Source: Chaetorhynchus papuensis (lineage: Eukaryota > Chordata > Aves > Passeriformes > Rhipiduridae). Taken from it: a stretch of 64,000 nt of DNA. The DNA lies in the NCBI GenBank assembly GCA_013396525.1, contig VWYX01000725.1, positions 1-64,000 of the forward strand, given 5' to 3'. The notes beneath the pieces are model-generated. The model had not been told where the DNA came from. It worked only from the letters and a program-made list of their open reading frames with translations, and made no database searches. How positions within the stretch are numbered: position 1 is the first letter of the stretch; every line of letters begins with the position of its first letter. Below are positions 34,993 through 47,596 of the stretch, one piece after another. The translations under genes and the position numbers were made by a program.

Positions 34993-37953
34993 AAAAAAAA
35001 AATACCTCCCCCCCACCCCAATTCAGATTGGAAGCATTTTGGGGGTATGTCTGGGATAATAAGACTGTAGAGATACCCATTTCCCTAAATCTTGGACATT
35101 GTCAGAGACAGGCTACAGACCAGGACAATAAGTTTAGGTATTTATTGGCTTTCCTATGCTCTTAAGTAAGGAGAATAGGGAATAAGTCAAAGTAGATCTG
35201 GAATGTAGTCCTTTGCACATCCATATGCAGAAATATATGCAGCCAAATTTGCCTGGGTGTCAACATTAGGAATCACAATATTAGAAAGCCACTGAGGTAT
35301 AGATATGAAAAGTATGAAACAAGGTCAGGTTTTAAAAATGTGAAGACATGTTCTGTGAAGACAAATTAGTGAAACAATGAAGTGCTCAGATGACAGGAGG
35401 TAGCCCCTCCACAGGGGGAAATACCTGCACAAATAATGTTTTAATGTGAATGCATTTAAAATCCATCATTAAACTGCTACAAATTGAAAATATATGAAAT
35501 AGTCATGTTTTCCTTCCCACAAATCCATAGGAATTTGCTACTACCTTGGAGTGAGGATGCAATATAGAAACACTGCTGCCTTACTGTTAGGATCTACCTC
35601 ACAGAAGCCTGGCTGTGGAAATCTAAAGCACTCTAGTTTTAAGTTCTAGTTTTTTAAACTCTAGTTTTAAGATGTTACTCAATCCTCCCAGTTGTGGTAG
35701 AAACATAATAGTGTTGGTGGTACGTTTCCTCCCAGATAGTTTGTATCTACTGGAAAAGTAGCATATATCTAATCAGGAATGCAGTGGGGAATGGCAGTGA
35801 AACAGGCATTAATCTATTCACAGTTCATTGACTCTGAATGAAATTGAGGCGTGTGGCCTCATTTGTGAAAGACAGAGGAAAAAGCCTTGAAAATCTTATT
35901 TTAAAATTATTTTACTTGCTTAAAAAGGCTAATTGTGTATTCAAGACCCTAGGTTTTAGTTTTCTTTAATACAAAGCAAAAATGGTGTTTTGGTTTAATC
36001 ACATAACTAATAAATGCAGTTTTATTAGTCTACTGAAAAAACATAGACGAAGTTGCTGTATTTTTACCACACTTGCCTGCAATGAACACAGTGACATATG
36101 GACTGGGATGTTTTCCTCTTGAACTACAGCCAATTTAATTAGAAAAAAAATAAGGGTAAAATATTGGCAAATTAAAAGAAAAGGGAAAAATAGGAAAAAA
36201 GAGAGAAAAATACACACTTGCAGAAGTTCAGGGAAATGCTTTGACTCCATTCTTACAAGTCACCCATTTAGAAGCTGACAGAGCATTCATATCTTGTGCA
36301 GTTAGCCCATGCTGTCTCCCATTGAAATGGAGAAGCAGGGGGCTGAGCAATTCCCACCGAAATCAACCGTAGCTGACTTCAAGCTGTGTTTTCCTACTAT
36401 CAAGACTTGCTTTGCAGATAAGGTGTAGGAAATACCGATAATCTCTGTAACCTCACCCTTTGTGCAAATCCTACAAGACTTGCTGAAACATACTGCTTGA
36501 TTAATGCAGAACTGAATAACCTTTCTGAAACATTCACATTTAAACAAAAAGAAAAAAGAAGCAAAGAGAGGTGATGGTATGCATCAGGACTTCAACCTGG
36601 ATTTAAAATCTTTGCTAAGGATTTTCTGTGTGACCTTAGGGCTTGCAGTAATTGCCCATATGCCTGCTATTATCCTGTAGTAAAGTGGAGAATCTTGTCT
36701 CCCCAAGTATCTCAGATTAGCTCATACTTTCCATTTATCATCTGACTTAACATAATTCGACAATATGTCTTATCCTGTTTATAAATCTATACTCCAATAT
36801 GTCACCCTAGCTTCTCCAAAACCCTGCTGAGCTGCCTATTAACTCCACAGGATTCTACATTTCCACCAGCTGAGGTGTGAAGAGCTGCAAAGGCTTGTGG
36901 CTACCAAGACATGGGAAGTGCTAATTTACACCTACTGAACTTCCAGCAAGGCTTTCAGGAAATTTATTATTTGCAAAAAATATTTAGGTCTGTAAGTGAT
37001 CTGAGAGAATACACTACTGAATCAAACACTACCAGATCAAATGCTGCATATTCGACAATCACAGACAAACCTTTTTGGGACTGGCTGGTGTTAGTGTCCC
37101 TTTATTTCCAGCTGCTAGAGGAAGACATTCAGAAAATGTAATAGGGATTGTTATCTAAACACAATTCTGTATGGTTTGTAGCAAATAAGTAGATTTTTAC
37201 TAGTCACCAGGATAATCCATAGTCTGTGATGAGGCTTGTTATCTTGTTGATACCTCTTCATCTTGCATACAATCTAATCAGATTACAAGGATATTTTATT
37301 CTCTACAGGATACAGTCAGTGGGAACCCTGAGTCTGCAATGCTCTTGTTTGACCTGCTTCACTGTTCCAGGGCTAACAATATTATTTCATCCCACAGCAC
37401 TGTTCCTGCAGCGGATCATGTTACACAGCACCAGAGGTAGCACCCGGACCCACTCTCCAGGTGAGGACAAAAGGCAGAAATGAATGAGACAGCAGATCTT
37501 AGAGAAATGTGTGATAGAACTTTAGGGAAATCTGATTTTGATGAGAAGTAATTGGGGCTGAAGATAATGAGCTGGTTTGGGAGGACTGAATACTCAAGAG
37601 AAAATGCAAAGCAATATATAGTACTGTACTTGAAACTGCAGCTCTTAATGGCCTAGTCACACATTGAAATGTTGCATTCCTACCTGTAAACTGATAGTAG
37701 GAATGTAAGATTTTCTTATATTGAACAAGACAGGGTGATATAGTTTAGTTTCCATTCATAACTTGGGAGAAGAACGGTGATTTTCATCCCCCAGTGACAC
37801 AGGTATGGGAAAACTGGATGTTACAATTTCTGTGTTTTTAACCTCATGCTAATAATTGACCATGTCTGAAAACAAAACCCTCAAAGCAAAAAATATGATT
37901 GAAATATTTTTGTACCAAACTGACTGGATACCTTTAGCTTTTTCTTTTTCTCG

Positions 37954-37955
<2 letters not shown>
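34993..37955. other. Unique AT-rich DNA, no gene recognised
   Basis: About 3 kb. CTCTAGTTTTAAG occurs at 35631-35643 and 35659-35671, with a related TTCTAGTTTT copy between. A purine-rich stretch lies at 36160-36215. Open frames stay at 85 codons or below and have no recognisable domain. Confidence 0.65.

Positions 37956-37998
<43 letters not shown>
37956..37998. repeat. 43-base poly-T run
   Basis: An uninterrupted run of 43 T, by far the longest homopolymer in the window. It could be the poly-A tail of a minus-strand retroposed transcript, a slippage expansion, or an assembly or sequencing artefact. The next 45 bases do not identify any retroposed gene before CR1 sequence begins at about 38045. 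CR1 itself does not end in poly-A. Confidence 0.9.
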
Positions 37999-37999
<1 letters not shown>

Positions 38000-38044
38000 A
38001 TTAATTATTATGGTTCCCTATTCTGCTCACTGAGTCTTATTTTC

Positions 38045-38443
38045 AGTGACAAGAGCTGGGGAAAACACTGAGGTACTTAACACCTTCTCTGCCTCAGACT
38101 TTAATAGTAAGACCAGTTGTTCTGTAAGTACCCAGATCATGGTCAGTGATCTGCTACACCACTTAGACGCACACAAGTCTATGGGGCTGGATGGGATCCA
38201 CCCAAGGATACTGAAACTGCTCACCCTTTCCATAATTTATCGTTGATGGCAGGAAAAGTTTCTTCACAGAAGCAGCACTGGTACAGGATGCTCAAGTAAA
38301 TGGTTGAGTCACCATCCCTGGAGGTATTTATAAGACATATGAATATGACAGTTAGGGACATAGTTTAGTGGTTGACTTGGTTAACTTGGTTAACTCAATC
38401 ATCTTATAGGTTTTTTCCACACTAAATAATTCTCAGATTCTAT
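38045..38443 (+). mobile_element. CR1 LINE with large internal deletion
   Basis: The left part (38045-38241) is CR1 ORF2 between endonuclease and RT: AACACCTTCTCTGCCTCAGA, CTACACCACTTAGACGCACA, and the frame HLDAHKSMGLDGIHPRILK. At about 38241-38245 it jumps to the 3' untranslated region: GGCAGGAAAAGTTTCTTCAC, GAGTCACCATCCCTGGAGGT, TTAGGGACATAGTTTAGTGG and the terminal AATAATTCTCAGATTCTAT. The whole RT domain is missing between the two parts. Both parts share orientation and order, which fits a deletion within one copy better than two insertions. Confidence 0.88.
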
Positions 38444-38463
38444 AAATATCACTCTTCAAGGTG

Positions 38464-39037
38464 GGTTGTGGTTTAACCTCAGCCAGCAACCAAGTACCAT
38501 GCAGACATTCACTCCCCCACCAGTAGAATCAGGGAGAAAATTGGAAGCATAAAAGCTAGAAACTGTGTGTTGAGATAAAGACAATTTCTTAGGGAAAGCA
38601 AAAGCCACACTCTCAAACAAAGTAAGAGAAAGTTCATTCACTGCTTCCTGTGAGCAGGCAGGTGTTCAGCCATCACCAGAAAAGCAGGGCCACATCACAG
38701 ACTACAGTTAGTCAGGAACACAAACACCATCACAATGTTTCCCCTTTTCTCCTCCTTTTTCCCACTTTATGTAATGAGCATGATGTCATACAGGTGGGAA
38801 TATGCCTTTGGTTGGTTTGAGTCACCTCTCTCAGCTGTGTCTCCTCCCTTGCACCTCCACAATCCTCACCAGTGTAGGAGCATGAAAAACAGAGTAAGCT
38901 TGGCTCTGAGTAAGCCCTGCTGAGCAATAACAAAAACATGTCTATATTATCAACAACAGTTCAGCATAAATCCAAAATCTAGTCCCATACTAGCCACTGC
39001 AAAAAAATTTAACTCCACCCCAGCCAAAACCAGCACA
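38464..39037 (-). mobile_element. Solo LTR, avian retroviral family A, antisense
   Basis: The plus strand reads GGTTGTGGTTTAACCTCAGCC at the left and CAGCCAAAACCAGCACA at the right, the reverse complements of the U5 and U3 ends of the family seen at 8168-8705. Internal markers include TGTTGAGATAAAGACAA (38574-38590), GAGCATGATGTCATACAGGT (38776-38795, the reversed ATGACATCATGCTC promoter region), CAGCTGTGTCTCCTCCC, GAGCAATAACAAAAACATGT, and CATACTAGCCACTG. The copy starts about 20 bases after a CR1 3' end. I see no clear target duplication and no internal viral genes. Confidence 0.87.
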
Positions 39038-40890
39038 AATTGTTGAATGGTAGTCTAAATGGGATGAACTCTCTTACAAATTTATAGGTGCAGACTATGT
39101 ATTTCAATAGATATCTTTGTGGATGTTTCCAAATTCAAGTGCACTTAGATTCTTAATTATATTTCAACTCCTAAATTCCTATGTATTTCAATAATAAATG
39201 AATGATACAAATATCCTGAGGACATTTATGTGACAAGACAGGTCCTTCTAGGTTGCTTTAAAAGGAGGTAATACTGTTAACAAGTAATAATATCTTTCAG
39301 TTGATGCAATTGAAATGAATCAAAGGAATCAAAATACATGAAATAAACAAGAAAAAATCAGTGAGCAACTCTCTTGTGGAATTCCTGGAGTGACTATGAC
39401 AAAGCATGACTTTAATAAGGTATATGCTCCACAGACTGAGAGCTTAATATTGATAATTCTGCAAGCAAGAAAATAATTAATTCTCCTGCATTCCATGTGA
39501 GTTTACTTTAACTTAAAAGCTATTTTAATTTTGCCTCTTCTTAACAGTGGTATATAAATCCTTTTTCACATTGGGGATTAGTCTGCATCCTGATGGTTAA
39601 GACACAGAAGATAAAAGAGTGGTTGTGAAGGGCACTGAATCCAGTTTTTCCATACTGTGTAAGAATTCTGACTTGCGGGCTAGTAAGCAGAGGGAAGAAT
39701 GCAGCATTCGTTTTTTTCCTATCTGTGTTTTTACTGAAAGCAGTTGTCTTTGCTTTGTTTCATAAAGACCAAGCCATCTGGTAGGTATGATCAGATGCAT
39801 GGGGTCCCTCAGGGGAAGCAGATGAAGGAATGCATAGTTTGTGAATCTTGATAGGACTTATATATAATACAGCTCTGAAGCCTCTCAGCTTTGATGAGAT
39901 GAGACAAGTTTCAGGTCCTACTCAGACTTAGAAATTGAGGCAAATAGAGAATGGTAATAATGAAAAATTTGTTGAGTACTTAATGGCTTTAGATATTACG
40001 GAATGTTCAGTCTGTGGGGTCTTCTTAATATGTAATAGATAAGGATAGAGGAACCAGATATTAACTGATTAAAGGTATGTGAACAGTAAACTTTAAACAA
40101 GAATACAACAGTAAAAAAATTCAAGATGAGATAGAGGTTTAAATAAGATTAATGTGAAATATATTTATGGTTTGTATCATTGGATCAATAGTATAAAACA
40201 TATGTTGGAAACATACATCTATAGACATAAGTATGAATGCTTTGTAGGGTACTGATATTAGTGGTAGCATTTAGAGGAATAAAGGTGGTTTAAAATGCTA
40301 CTGCAGTGCATATATGGTAGAATTCAGTTCATGAAATGTAGTTTGTGCTATTCATTTAATTAAAGCCAGGTTTTATTGTTATTCACCCATTTAAAAAGTA
40401 ATTGATTTGGTTTGAATAAAAACAAAATGCAGGTAATAATATTTTTTTGAAGAAAATATTTTCCTGCTGTTCCTAAACAATTCATGTATTTTGCAAAAAT
40501 GAGCACTATTTTTACTTTCATTGGGTTTTGGTTTTTTTTTTCTTATTGTCTTTGTTTACAGGAAATTTCTGTTGAAATTAGATTAACAAGTCTGGATAAA
40601 GTTATAGTTTTACCATTAAGTGTGTACACGGTACTGCATCATTAGAGCTGCCTGGAAGTTTCTAGACAGAACGTGTTAAAGTGTACATTTCCAAAACAAA
40701 TGTAAGTTTTTAAATATTAAAAAAGTATCTGTAGTCAATGAGACATAGTATTTGCCATTATATTTAGAATGCTTTTAGTAATTTTTCTTCCTATGAATTT
40801 TCCAATTCTAAATACATATTTCTTATCTGTATATAGATATAAAGTAGATATATTTAGTACATGGAATTAATTTTGGTAGCCAAAAATGTT
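39038..40890. other. Unique AT-rich DNA, no gene recognised
   Basis: About 1.85 kb without a recognisable gene, RNA or repeat. Confidence 0.7.
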
Positions 40891-41190
40891 TGTGTTAATG
40901 TAAGGACATCTCCTGTGCATAAGGAGTGGGTTTATACTAGATTCTAGGCAGTTGCCATTCTGGGCACAATTGCATGCCTGATTTATTAGGGAAAATCTCC
41001 TGTCCTATTGTTTAACTGTTGTTATAGGCCTTCTCACCTGGTGGGAGCCTGTTTAGGCTGGGTCTTCATGTCGTGGTGCCCCTGAGATAAAAGCTCCCAC
41101 GTCCAGGCAGTGTTCGTCCTTCTAATCAGGTCATAGTGCAGTTAGAACCCTGCCTTTCACACCCTCCACTATCACAACTCATCAGTTACA
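40891..41190 (+). mobile_element. Possible short LTR (unrecognised family)
   Basis: The segment begins TGTGTTAATG and ends CAGTTACA, so it has TG..CA ends. It is richer in G and C than its flanks, carries a TATA-like GAGATAAAAGC at about 41086-41096 followed 20 bases on by GCAGTGTTCG, and has a C-rich U5-like end (CACACCCTCCACTATCACA). These features resemble a short gammaretrovirus-type LTR. I cannot match it to a remembered family and found no target duplication, so both the call and the limits are tentative. Confidence 0.3.
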
Positions 41191-41596
41191 TCAGTTGAAT
41201 ATCATGGTCAGTGTTCACTACCTAGGGCTGCCTGTATTACCATCTTGTGCCTCTCTGCTTCTATACCACATTTTCATTCTCCTTAGAATGATTATCTATT
41301 AACTAGCACGAGACATTTCACTATACAACTGCACAAAGATAAACAAAAACTAAACGTAATTCATGTGTCAGTGATGTGACTGCTAGAGCAAGCTAAAATC
41401 AGCTGGAACCAAAACAAGCCAAGCCAAGAAGTTGGATCCTGCTTTGCGAGGTCTTATCTTAGTAATGTCAGAGCCAGACATACTGGGTTATAGAAGTAAT
41501 AGCTTAATTTGCATTTCCTGAGTGAATTCTTTCTGTAACAGGAAATAAGTAAGAAGAAACTTGCTTGCTTTATTACTGCTTGCTTACCTACCACCC

Positions 41597-42579
41597 ACCG
41601 GAGGTAAAGATCAGGTTCAAGAACACCTGAAGATGTTCAGGATGTACACAAGTCCATGGGACCTGATGAGATGCATCATAAGATTGAGTGCACCTTCTGC
41701 AAGTTTGCAAACACCAAGCTGCGAGGTGCAGTTGACATGCTGGGTGGAAACAACGTCATCCAGAGGGACCTTGACAGGCTGCAGGGGTGGGCCCATGTGA
41801 ACCTTTTGAAGTTCAACAAGGACAATATTTGTGCTTAGGATTACCCTGACCCAGGGCACATTGCAGAGAATGGATTGAGAGCAGCCCTGAGGAAAAGGAC
41901 TTGGGGATGCTGCTTGACAAGAAGCTCACCATGACCCAGCAATGTGCACTTGCAGGCCAGAAAGCCAAATGTATCCTGAGTTGCAGCAAAAGAAGTGTGA
42001 CCAGCAAGTCAAGGGAGGTGATTCTTCCTCCTCTACTCTGCTCTCATGAGACACCCATCTGGAGTGCTGCATCCAGCTCTGCAGCCCCCAACATAAGAAG
42101 GACATAGACCTGCTAAGAAAAGTCCAGAGGAGGCTCATAAAGATGATCAGAGGACTGGAGCACCTCTCCTAGGAAGGGAGACCAAGAGAGTTGGGACTGT
42201 TTTCCTGAAAAAGAGAATGCTCTAGGGAGACTATATCAGCCTTCTGGTGCCCACAGGAAGGCTACAAGAAGGCTAGAGAGGGACATTTTATGATGTGTGA
42301 TAGGACATGCAGTGATAGGACAAGAGGGAATGCTTTAAACTGAAAGAGGGTAGCTTTAGATCAAAAATAAGGAAGAAATTCTTTACTGCAAGGGTGGTGA
42401 GGCACTGTGACAGGTTGCCCAAAGTTGTGGATTCTCCCTAGAAGTGTTCAAGGCCAGGCTGGATGGTCTTGAGCAACCTGGTGTCATGGAAGGCATCCCT
42501 GCCCGTTGCAAGGCAGTTGGAACTAAATGACTTTTAAAGTCCCTTCTAATCAAAAGCATTCTGTGATGTTATGATTCTG
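41597..42579 (+). mobile_element. CR1 LINE with internal deletion of the RT core
   Basis: The first 80 bases are ORF2 sequence (AGGTTCAAGAACACCTGAAG; ACAAGTCCATGGGACCTGAT, reading KSMGPDEMHH). At about 41677 the sequence jumps to the part just before the FADD active site (GATTGAGTGCACC, GCAAGTTTGCAAACACCAAG). The rest runs in order through the ORF2 end (CTCACCATGACCCAGCAATG; GGAGTGCTGCATCCAGCTCT) and the 3' untranslated region (AAGTGTTCAAGGCCAGGCTG; CTTGAGCAACCTGGTGTCAT) to the terminal GCATTCTGTGATGTTATGATT. Remaining open frames are at most 80 codons. Confidence 0.93.
41656..41838 (+). pseudogene. CR1 ORF2 remnant spanning the deletion junction
   Basis: A 60-codon frame fuses the segment before the RT domain to the segment around the family's second RT active-site motif. 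The expected Ala-Asp-Asp box is replaced by an Ala-Asn-Thr reading (FANTKLRGAVD), and the catalytic core with the first aspartate is absent. It is debris of ORF2 with no possible polymerase activity. I infer that the frame stayed open across the junction by chance. Confidence 0.8.
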
Positions 42580-43410
42580 AGTATTGTTTAAACCTGTATA
42601 TGCTAAATTCCCCTTAGAATTATTAATGCAAGTTAGACCAAAATTCCTAAATTTGCAATTAAAAATACATATGAACAAATAGATACATCTGTTCCCACAG
42701 AGACCTTTCACATAGTTCTAGAAGTAAAAAATATTAATTTTGAATTTTCAAGTCTTGCATATTTCTGCCTACATTCAGTGACATATATATATAACCACAT
42801 GAATAGTTCCAATTGTATGTACAGTTCAATTGAGTTAACTCTGTCATTTATTGAATACGTTCAAGTGATCTTTTGACATTTCACACAAAGTTGAAAATCA
42901 AGTGTAAACTTCTGAACTAAATCTTATTCTAAAAATTATATAAGTTATCTGTAAATATTATGATGTATGATGGCAAAAGTACCACCTCTTTCACATCTAT
43001 TTATATATTTCTTTAATACCAGAAAAGATTACTATTATGCTTATTAGTCTCTGACTACTTCAATATTTCCTTGAAATACAAACAGTTCTTTGATAGAAAA
43101 ATATGAAAGAGGAATAATAATTTGATGCCTGGACTTGAAATACATAAGAAAAAACAGTGTTGAGTTAGCACTATGCTCAGCAGACATTAAAAGGTAAAGG
43201 ATGTTTCACAGCAAGAAAAATTCTGCTGTGTATCTGAAAGGTTACAAATGTAATTAACTGTGGCAGGTCTCATGTGCTCCACTCATTAATCTCGCACCTG
43301 GTAATGCATTAGGGATGGCAGGAGTAAACATGATGAAAAAGTGCCATTTCATAATGCCATGCAACATTAAGACAAGAAAATTAATCTGGGGTTTGGAAAC
43401 TTTGAAAAGG

Positions 43411-43526
43411 TATTATTAGCATTAGTATTAGTGTTAGTATTAGTTGTTGTTGATACTGCTGTTGTTATTAGTATTAGTATTGTGATGATGGTGATGATGA
43501 TGGTGATGATGGTGATGATGATGATT
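43411..43526. repeat. Compound trinucleotide/hexanucleotide microsatellite
   Basis: The left half is built of ATTAGT units (TATTAGCATTAGTATTAGTG and on), interrupted by GTTGTTGTTGATACTGCTG. The right half is built of GATGATGGT units ending in GATGATGATGAT. All units are in register as trinucleotides, which suggests expansion and interruption of a single (RTT/GAT) core. Confidence 0.93.
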
Positions 43527-43990
43527 AAAAAATACTGCAGCTAGTTTTTAGATTCAAAGTCATCAATATTTATGAATATTTAGGATAAAGTCCTCAAAAG
43601 TATTTCTAATGGCATCTTGCTGGTTACTGGTATCCATATGTACCCAACATATGTGCTCTGGAAAAAGATCACTTACTAGACATTATGGCATATGTCACCT
43701 TGGCAAGGAGGGCACTGCATACCAAACTCTTTAAATACAATCTCTCTCATTTGTGTGCTAAATATGATTTAAGTGAAATGTTACAAAATAAAGCAAAAAA
43801 GACATTAATTTACCACATCCTAAATAAGATTTTACCAAGTATGCACTTAAAACACTACATAATTTTAACAGAATTCTACTTCATTTTGACCTGAGTAGGA
43901 ATTTGCTGACTCTAGGTATGTTTCCAGAGTCCCAATAAACACAGTGATTCTTCACTGTCTGGGAGGCAAAGGGGCTATATTGATATCAAA

Positions 43991-44010
43991 CACCACACAT
44001 ACACACACAC
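43991..44010. repeat. Short (CA)n microsatellite
   Basis: CACCACACATACACACACAC, an ordinary short dinucleotide repeat. Confidence 0.85.
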
Positions 44011-47000
44011 TACCCGCCCCATCAGATAGCTTTTTTGTGGAATACTGCTACACCATCTGGGGTGTTTGAAATGAACCGAGTATTGATGTAAAAGTTAAGA
44101 GATAATTGCACAGTAGAATTTTCTAAAAAGATGTTTTACTTCATTGTTTTAAAAGGATTACCACTTTTGCTTTTATTCTTTCAGATTTGCATCGTCTTTG
44201 CTCTACACTTCCTTCTTTTCTCCTAAGGCATGTTCTTCTCCTCCCCTTACCTCTTTAATCTCAGTCCACTACAGTTTTACCTTTAAGCAACTCCTTCACA
44301 CAGTAGTGTCTTGTCTTTCTGGTCATTAGCCATCTTTCTCTCTCTTTAGTAATAAATAGTCAGTACCAGTATAGCATTAATATCTTGAGCATTGCTCAAA
44401 TATTTAAGAGAATAGTGTTATTAACACATCAATTTCTACTTGGATGAAAGATTGATGGAATATTTAATGATAAGAAAGAAAGGCTCTCTTATTTCTAAAG
44501 AAATATTTCACTAGACCGCTTGGTCTCCCACAGCTTTGGGCTGTTTCACTTAAAGCCATGGTTTGCCTTAGCTGCCATACCTGGACGGTAGCTCGCTTGC
44601 AGGTGGGCTGTTGGTGGATTTACACCATCAGTGTTGGCCTCCTGTCAAACAAGTTTGGTTTCATTGTGTCTACGAAGACATAATAAACCACATACATAGA
44701 TTTCAAGTATTACAGAACCCTTTGCAGTAATTCTGCTTGTCAAAGATAATTAGAAAATTTGGCCTTGGTGAGAGGTGTGCATATCTTTTTCAGGTGTATT
44801 CAAGCTATTACCTAACAGCTCGCAAAAAATGCATCTAACTTTCTGTTTGTAGTTCCTTTTTTCTTCAGGTAGACTGGTCTTGCCTGTTGGGTAGTGAAAG
44901 TAACGTAATTGCATTAATAGTCTTAAAAAATGCATTGATCATTACTATTTTCTCAAACTTTGACCTACTGTTATCTCATCTCCTATACCTGAGGAATGCC
45001 TGAAGTGTCTCAGGATGACACAGCCTAAATCAGAAGACAAGATTATGATTGGCAATAGAAATGAGCCAATTTCCACACTAATAAGCAGATCACCACTATG
45101 TATGTAAAAAAAAAAAGTATTATTTTCAGTTTCTGTCATTGATATTTAAAAGATAAACATGAAGAAGGTGAATTATAAGACCAATCATTATTACTGGAAT
45201 AAGTTATGACTTTTGAACAAAGACAATGATTATGTATTTACATGTTGAAGATGATTACAACAAAGGTTAAGACATAACTCGGAGTTTTCAAATTCAAAAG
45301 CAATCCTTGAAAAATGATGTTGCTGTATCTGTCTGGTTAAAGTGCTTGGAAAAAAACTATTTAAAAACCTAACTATTTTCTCTTTTAAAATCTTTCATAA
45401 ATTAATATCTTCAAAACTGCAAACATAAAGAGCATGTATTTCTAACAGTCCCTTATAGAGGGGAGAAAGGTTTAGAAAGTTCAGTCATTAAAAAAATTTT
45501 GGTGCCCTTATCACACCTATTACTCACTACAATGGACAAATAAGAAAATTCTAAGTGTTTAATAGTGGAAACAATACAATTCAACAGACAGTGGATGATA
45601 CATTACTTAAAATCTGCAATTACAGCATATTGAACAACCATACTTTCATTCTAAAGACAGGAATTTACATGTGTCCTTTAAAATTAAAATAATTTTCTGC
45701 ATTTCCACCACTCTTCATTCTGATCTGAATCCAAAAAAAAAAAAAAATTATCATCATGTAGAAAAATAACATATATGCCTAACCTATTGTGGATATAGAA
45801 AGCTGCCAACAAAATGAATCTTCAGCCGTCTTCAGCCATTTTCACTTTTAGGAAAATGTTTACTGGTAAAAAGTTAATCCATAAATAATTATTTTTCCAT
45901 CAAGAAAGACTTACCTTTCAGAAATTATTCACCTTGCTTTCCTTCTGCTATAAGTGAATCCTAAAATAAAGGTAAGATAATGTAAAAATTCATAAGATTA
46001 TTCAGAAATTATTTCAAGAAGTAGATTTTAATTTTTTTTCTTCAACTACATAAAACCTTTGGAAGCCACTTTACTTGCCAAGGTAATTCCTAATGATCTT
46101 CAGTTGTTAATGTCTATCACACTAAGCTATCAAAAAAGTATATTAGTTGCATATTTTAACTTATAAATTAAATATTCTCAAAAATGCTACACAATTCTGT
46201 AGAAGCACAGTGTTCTCTTCAGAATGACAAAAGATTTTCAAAGATAAAGGTCAGTGAGTAAGTACTGAGTAGACTTCATGCTCATTCACTCTTTGCCTCA
46301 TTAGGAATGCAAAAAAGGCCAACCTGGCAGATTAGATTCAATAGCTTTGTGATGGAACGGATTTTCTACTGCCAAATGTATTGAGACTATGACATTTACA
46401 AACTATATGTATAAATTGCATAGCGATTTCGTAACGTGCTTTTCGCGTGGTGGGATCAGGAATATGTGGAGAATTGTTCAGTAAATCTAAACCCAGTGTC
46501 TGAATTCTCTATCTTAAAATCAGAGTCTTTATCACAAACCTGGTTGTTTCTGCCCTTCAGTATGCTCGTTAGTAGTGTTCCACAGACCTACTGGTTTCTG
46601 TCTTGTTGAAAGAATTAAGGATATAATCCACAATCCTGAAAAGTACTGACTGCTTCCAGCCTCTGGCTATGCAGTAGCACAATCATGAGGAAAAGAACAG
46701 CAGCTCACCTTAGTCAGTTTCTATGCAAAGGTGCAAAAACACAGGCACAAAGCACAACCATGAATGGAATTATATGAAAGTCCTTAGATGCATTGTGGTT
46801 GGGTAACTTCTGGTACTGATTTTTCCCCGTCTGTATATACCTCTTCAACTCTTTCTTTTGGAAAGAAGACTTCAGTGTTCAGAAAGGCTTGAGAAATTTA
46901 TTTATTCCTTCTTCCTACAGATACAATTGAGGGATAGCAGCTTTTTCCAGTACTTGATGCATGTCCTTAGAAGGTAAGGACAACCAAGTCATGACAAAAG

Positions 47001-47596
47001 GACTGTAAGGTTTAAGCTCCACGTGTTTGCTTTCTTGTTTTTCTTGTAATATTTTCCTTCCCATCACCTCTTCCCCCACAAAGATTTTTACAGGTTTTTT
47101 CCTCTGAAAACGACTTAGCACTGGAGGAGTGAAATGGAGGATTTATTGGGTTTTAATATATGCTTGTGTATTTACTGTGTTCCCAGTGTGTTAGTTATAG
47201 GAAAATAAGAATGCTAAATAACCAATATATAATTTTATACTAACCAGCTTTATGATATTTCTTTACTTGCCCTGTTCCTAAAATGTAGATTATATTTAAA
47301 GGCTCCTAATAGTAAGTTCACATTTGTTTTCACTTCAGGTTTTTTTATCTTTTTTGTCTTGTAATTTTCTTTGTTGTTTTGGGCTTGGGTGTTTTGTTGG
47401 TTTCTTTCCCTTTTATATTTCTGTAATGTTGTTAAGCCATTATAATATTTTCCTTCTGATCATTATAAATTATGAGTCCCTATTACACAGAAATGGAATA
47501 GAGAGTTTCACATTCTAATTTCCCACTGTCAAAAAAATTCCCCTCATGAATTGTTTATTTTCTTCCTGACGATCTTGGTGACATGTGCTTGGTGAC

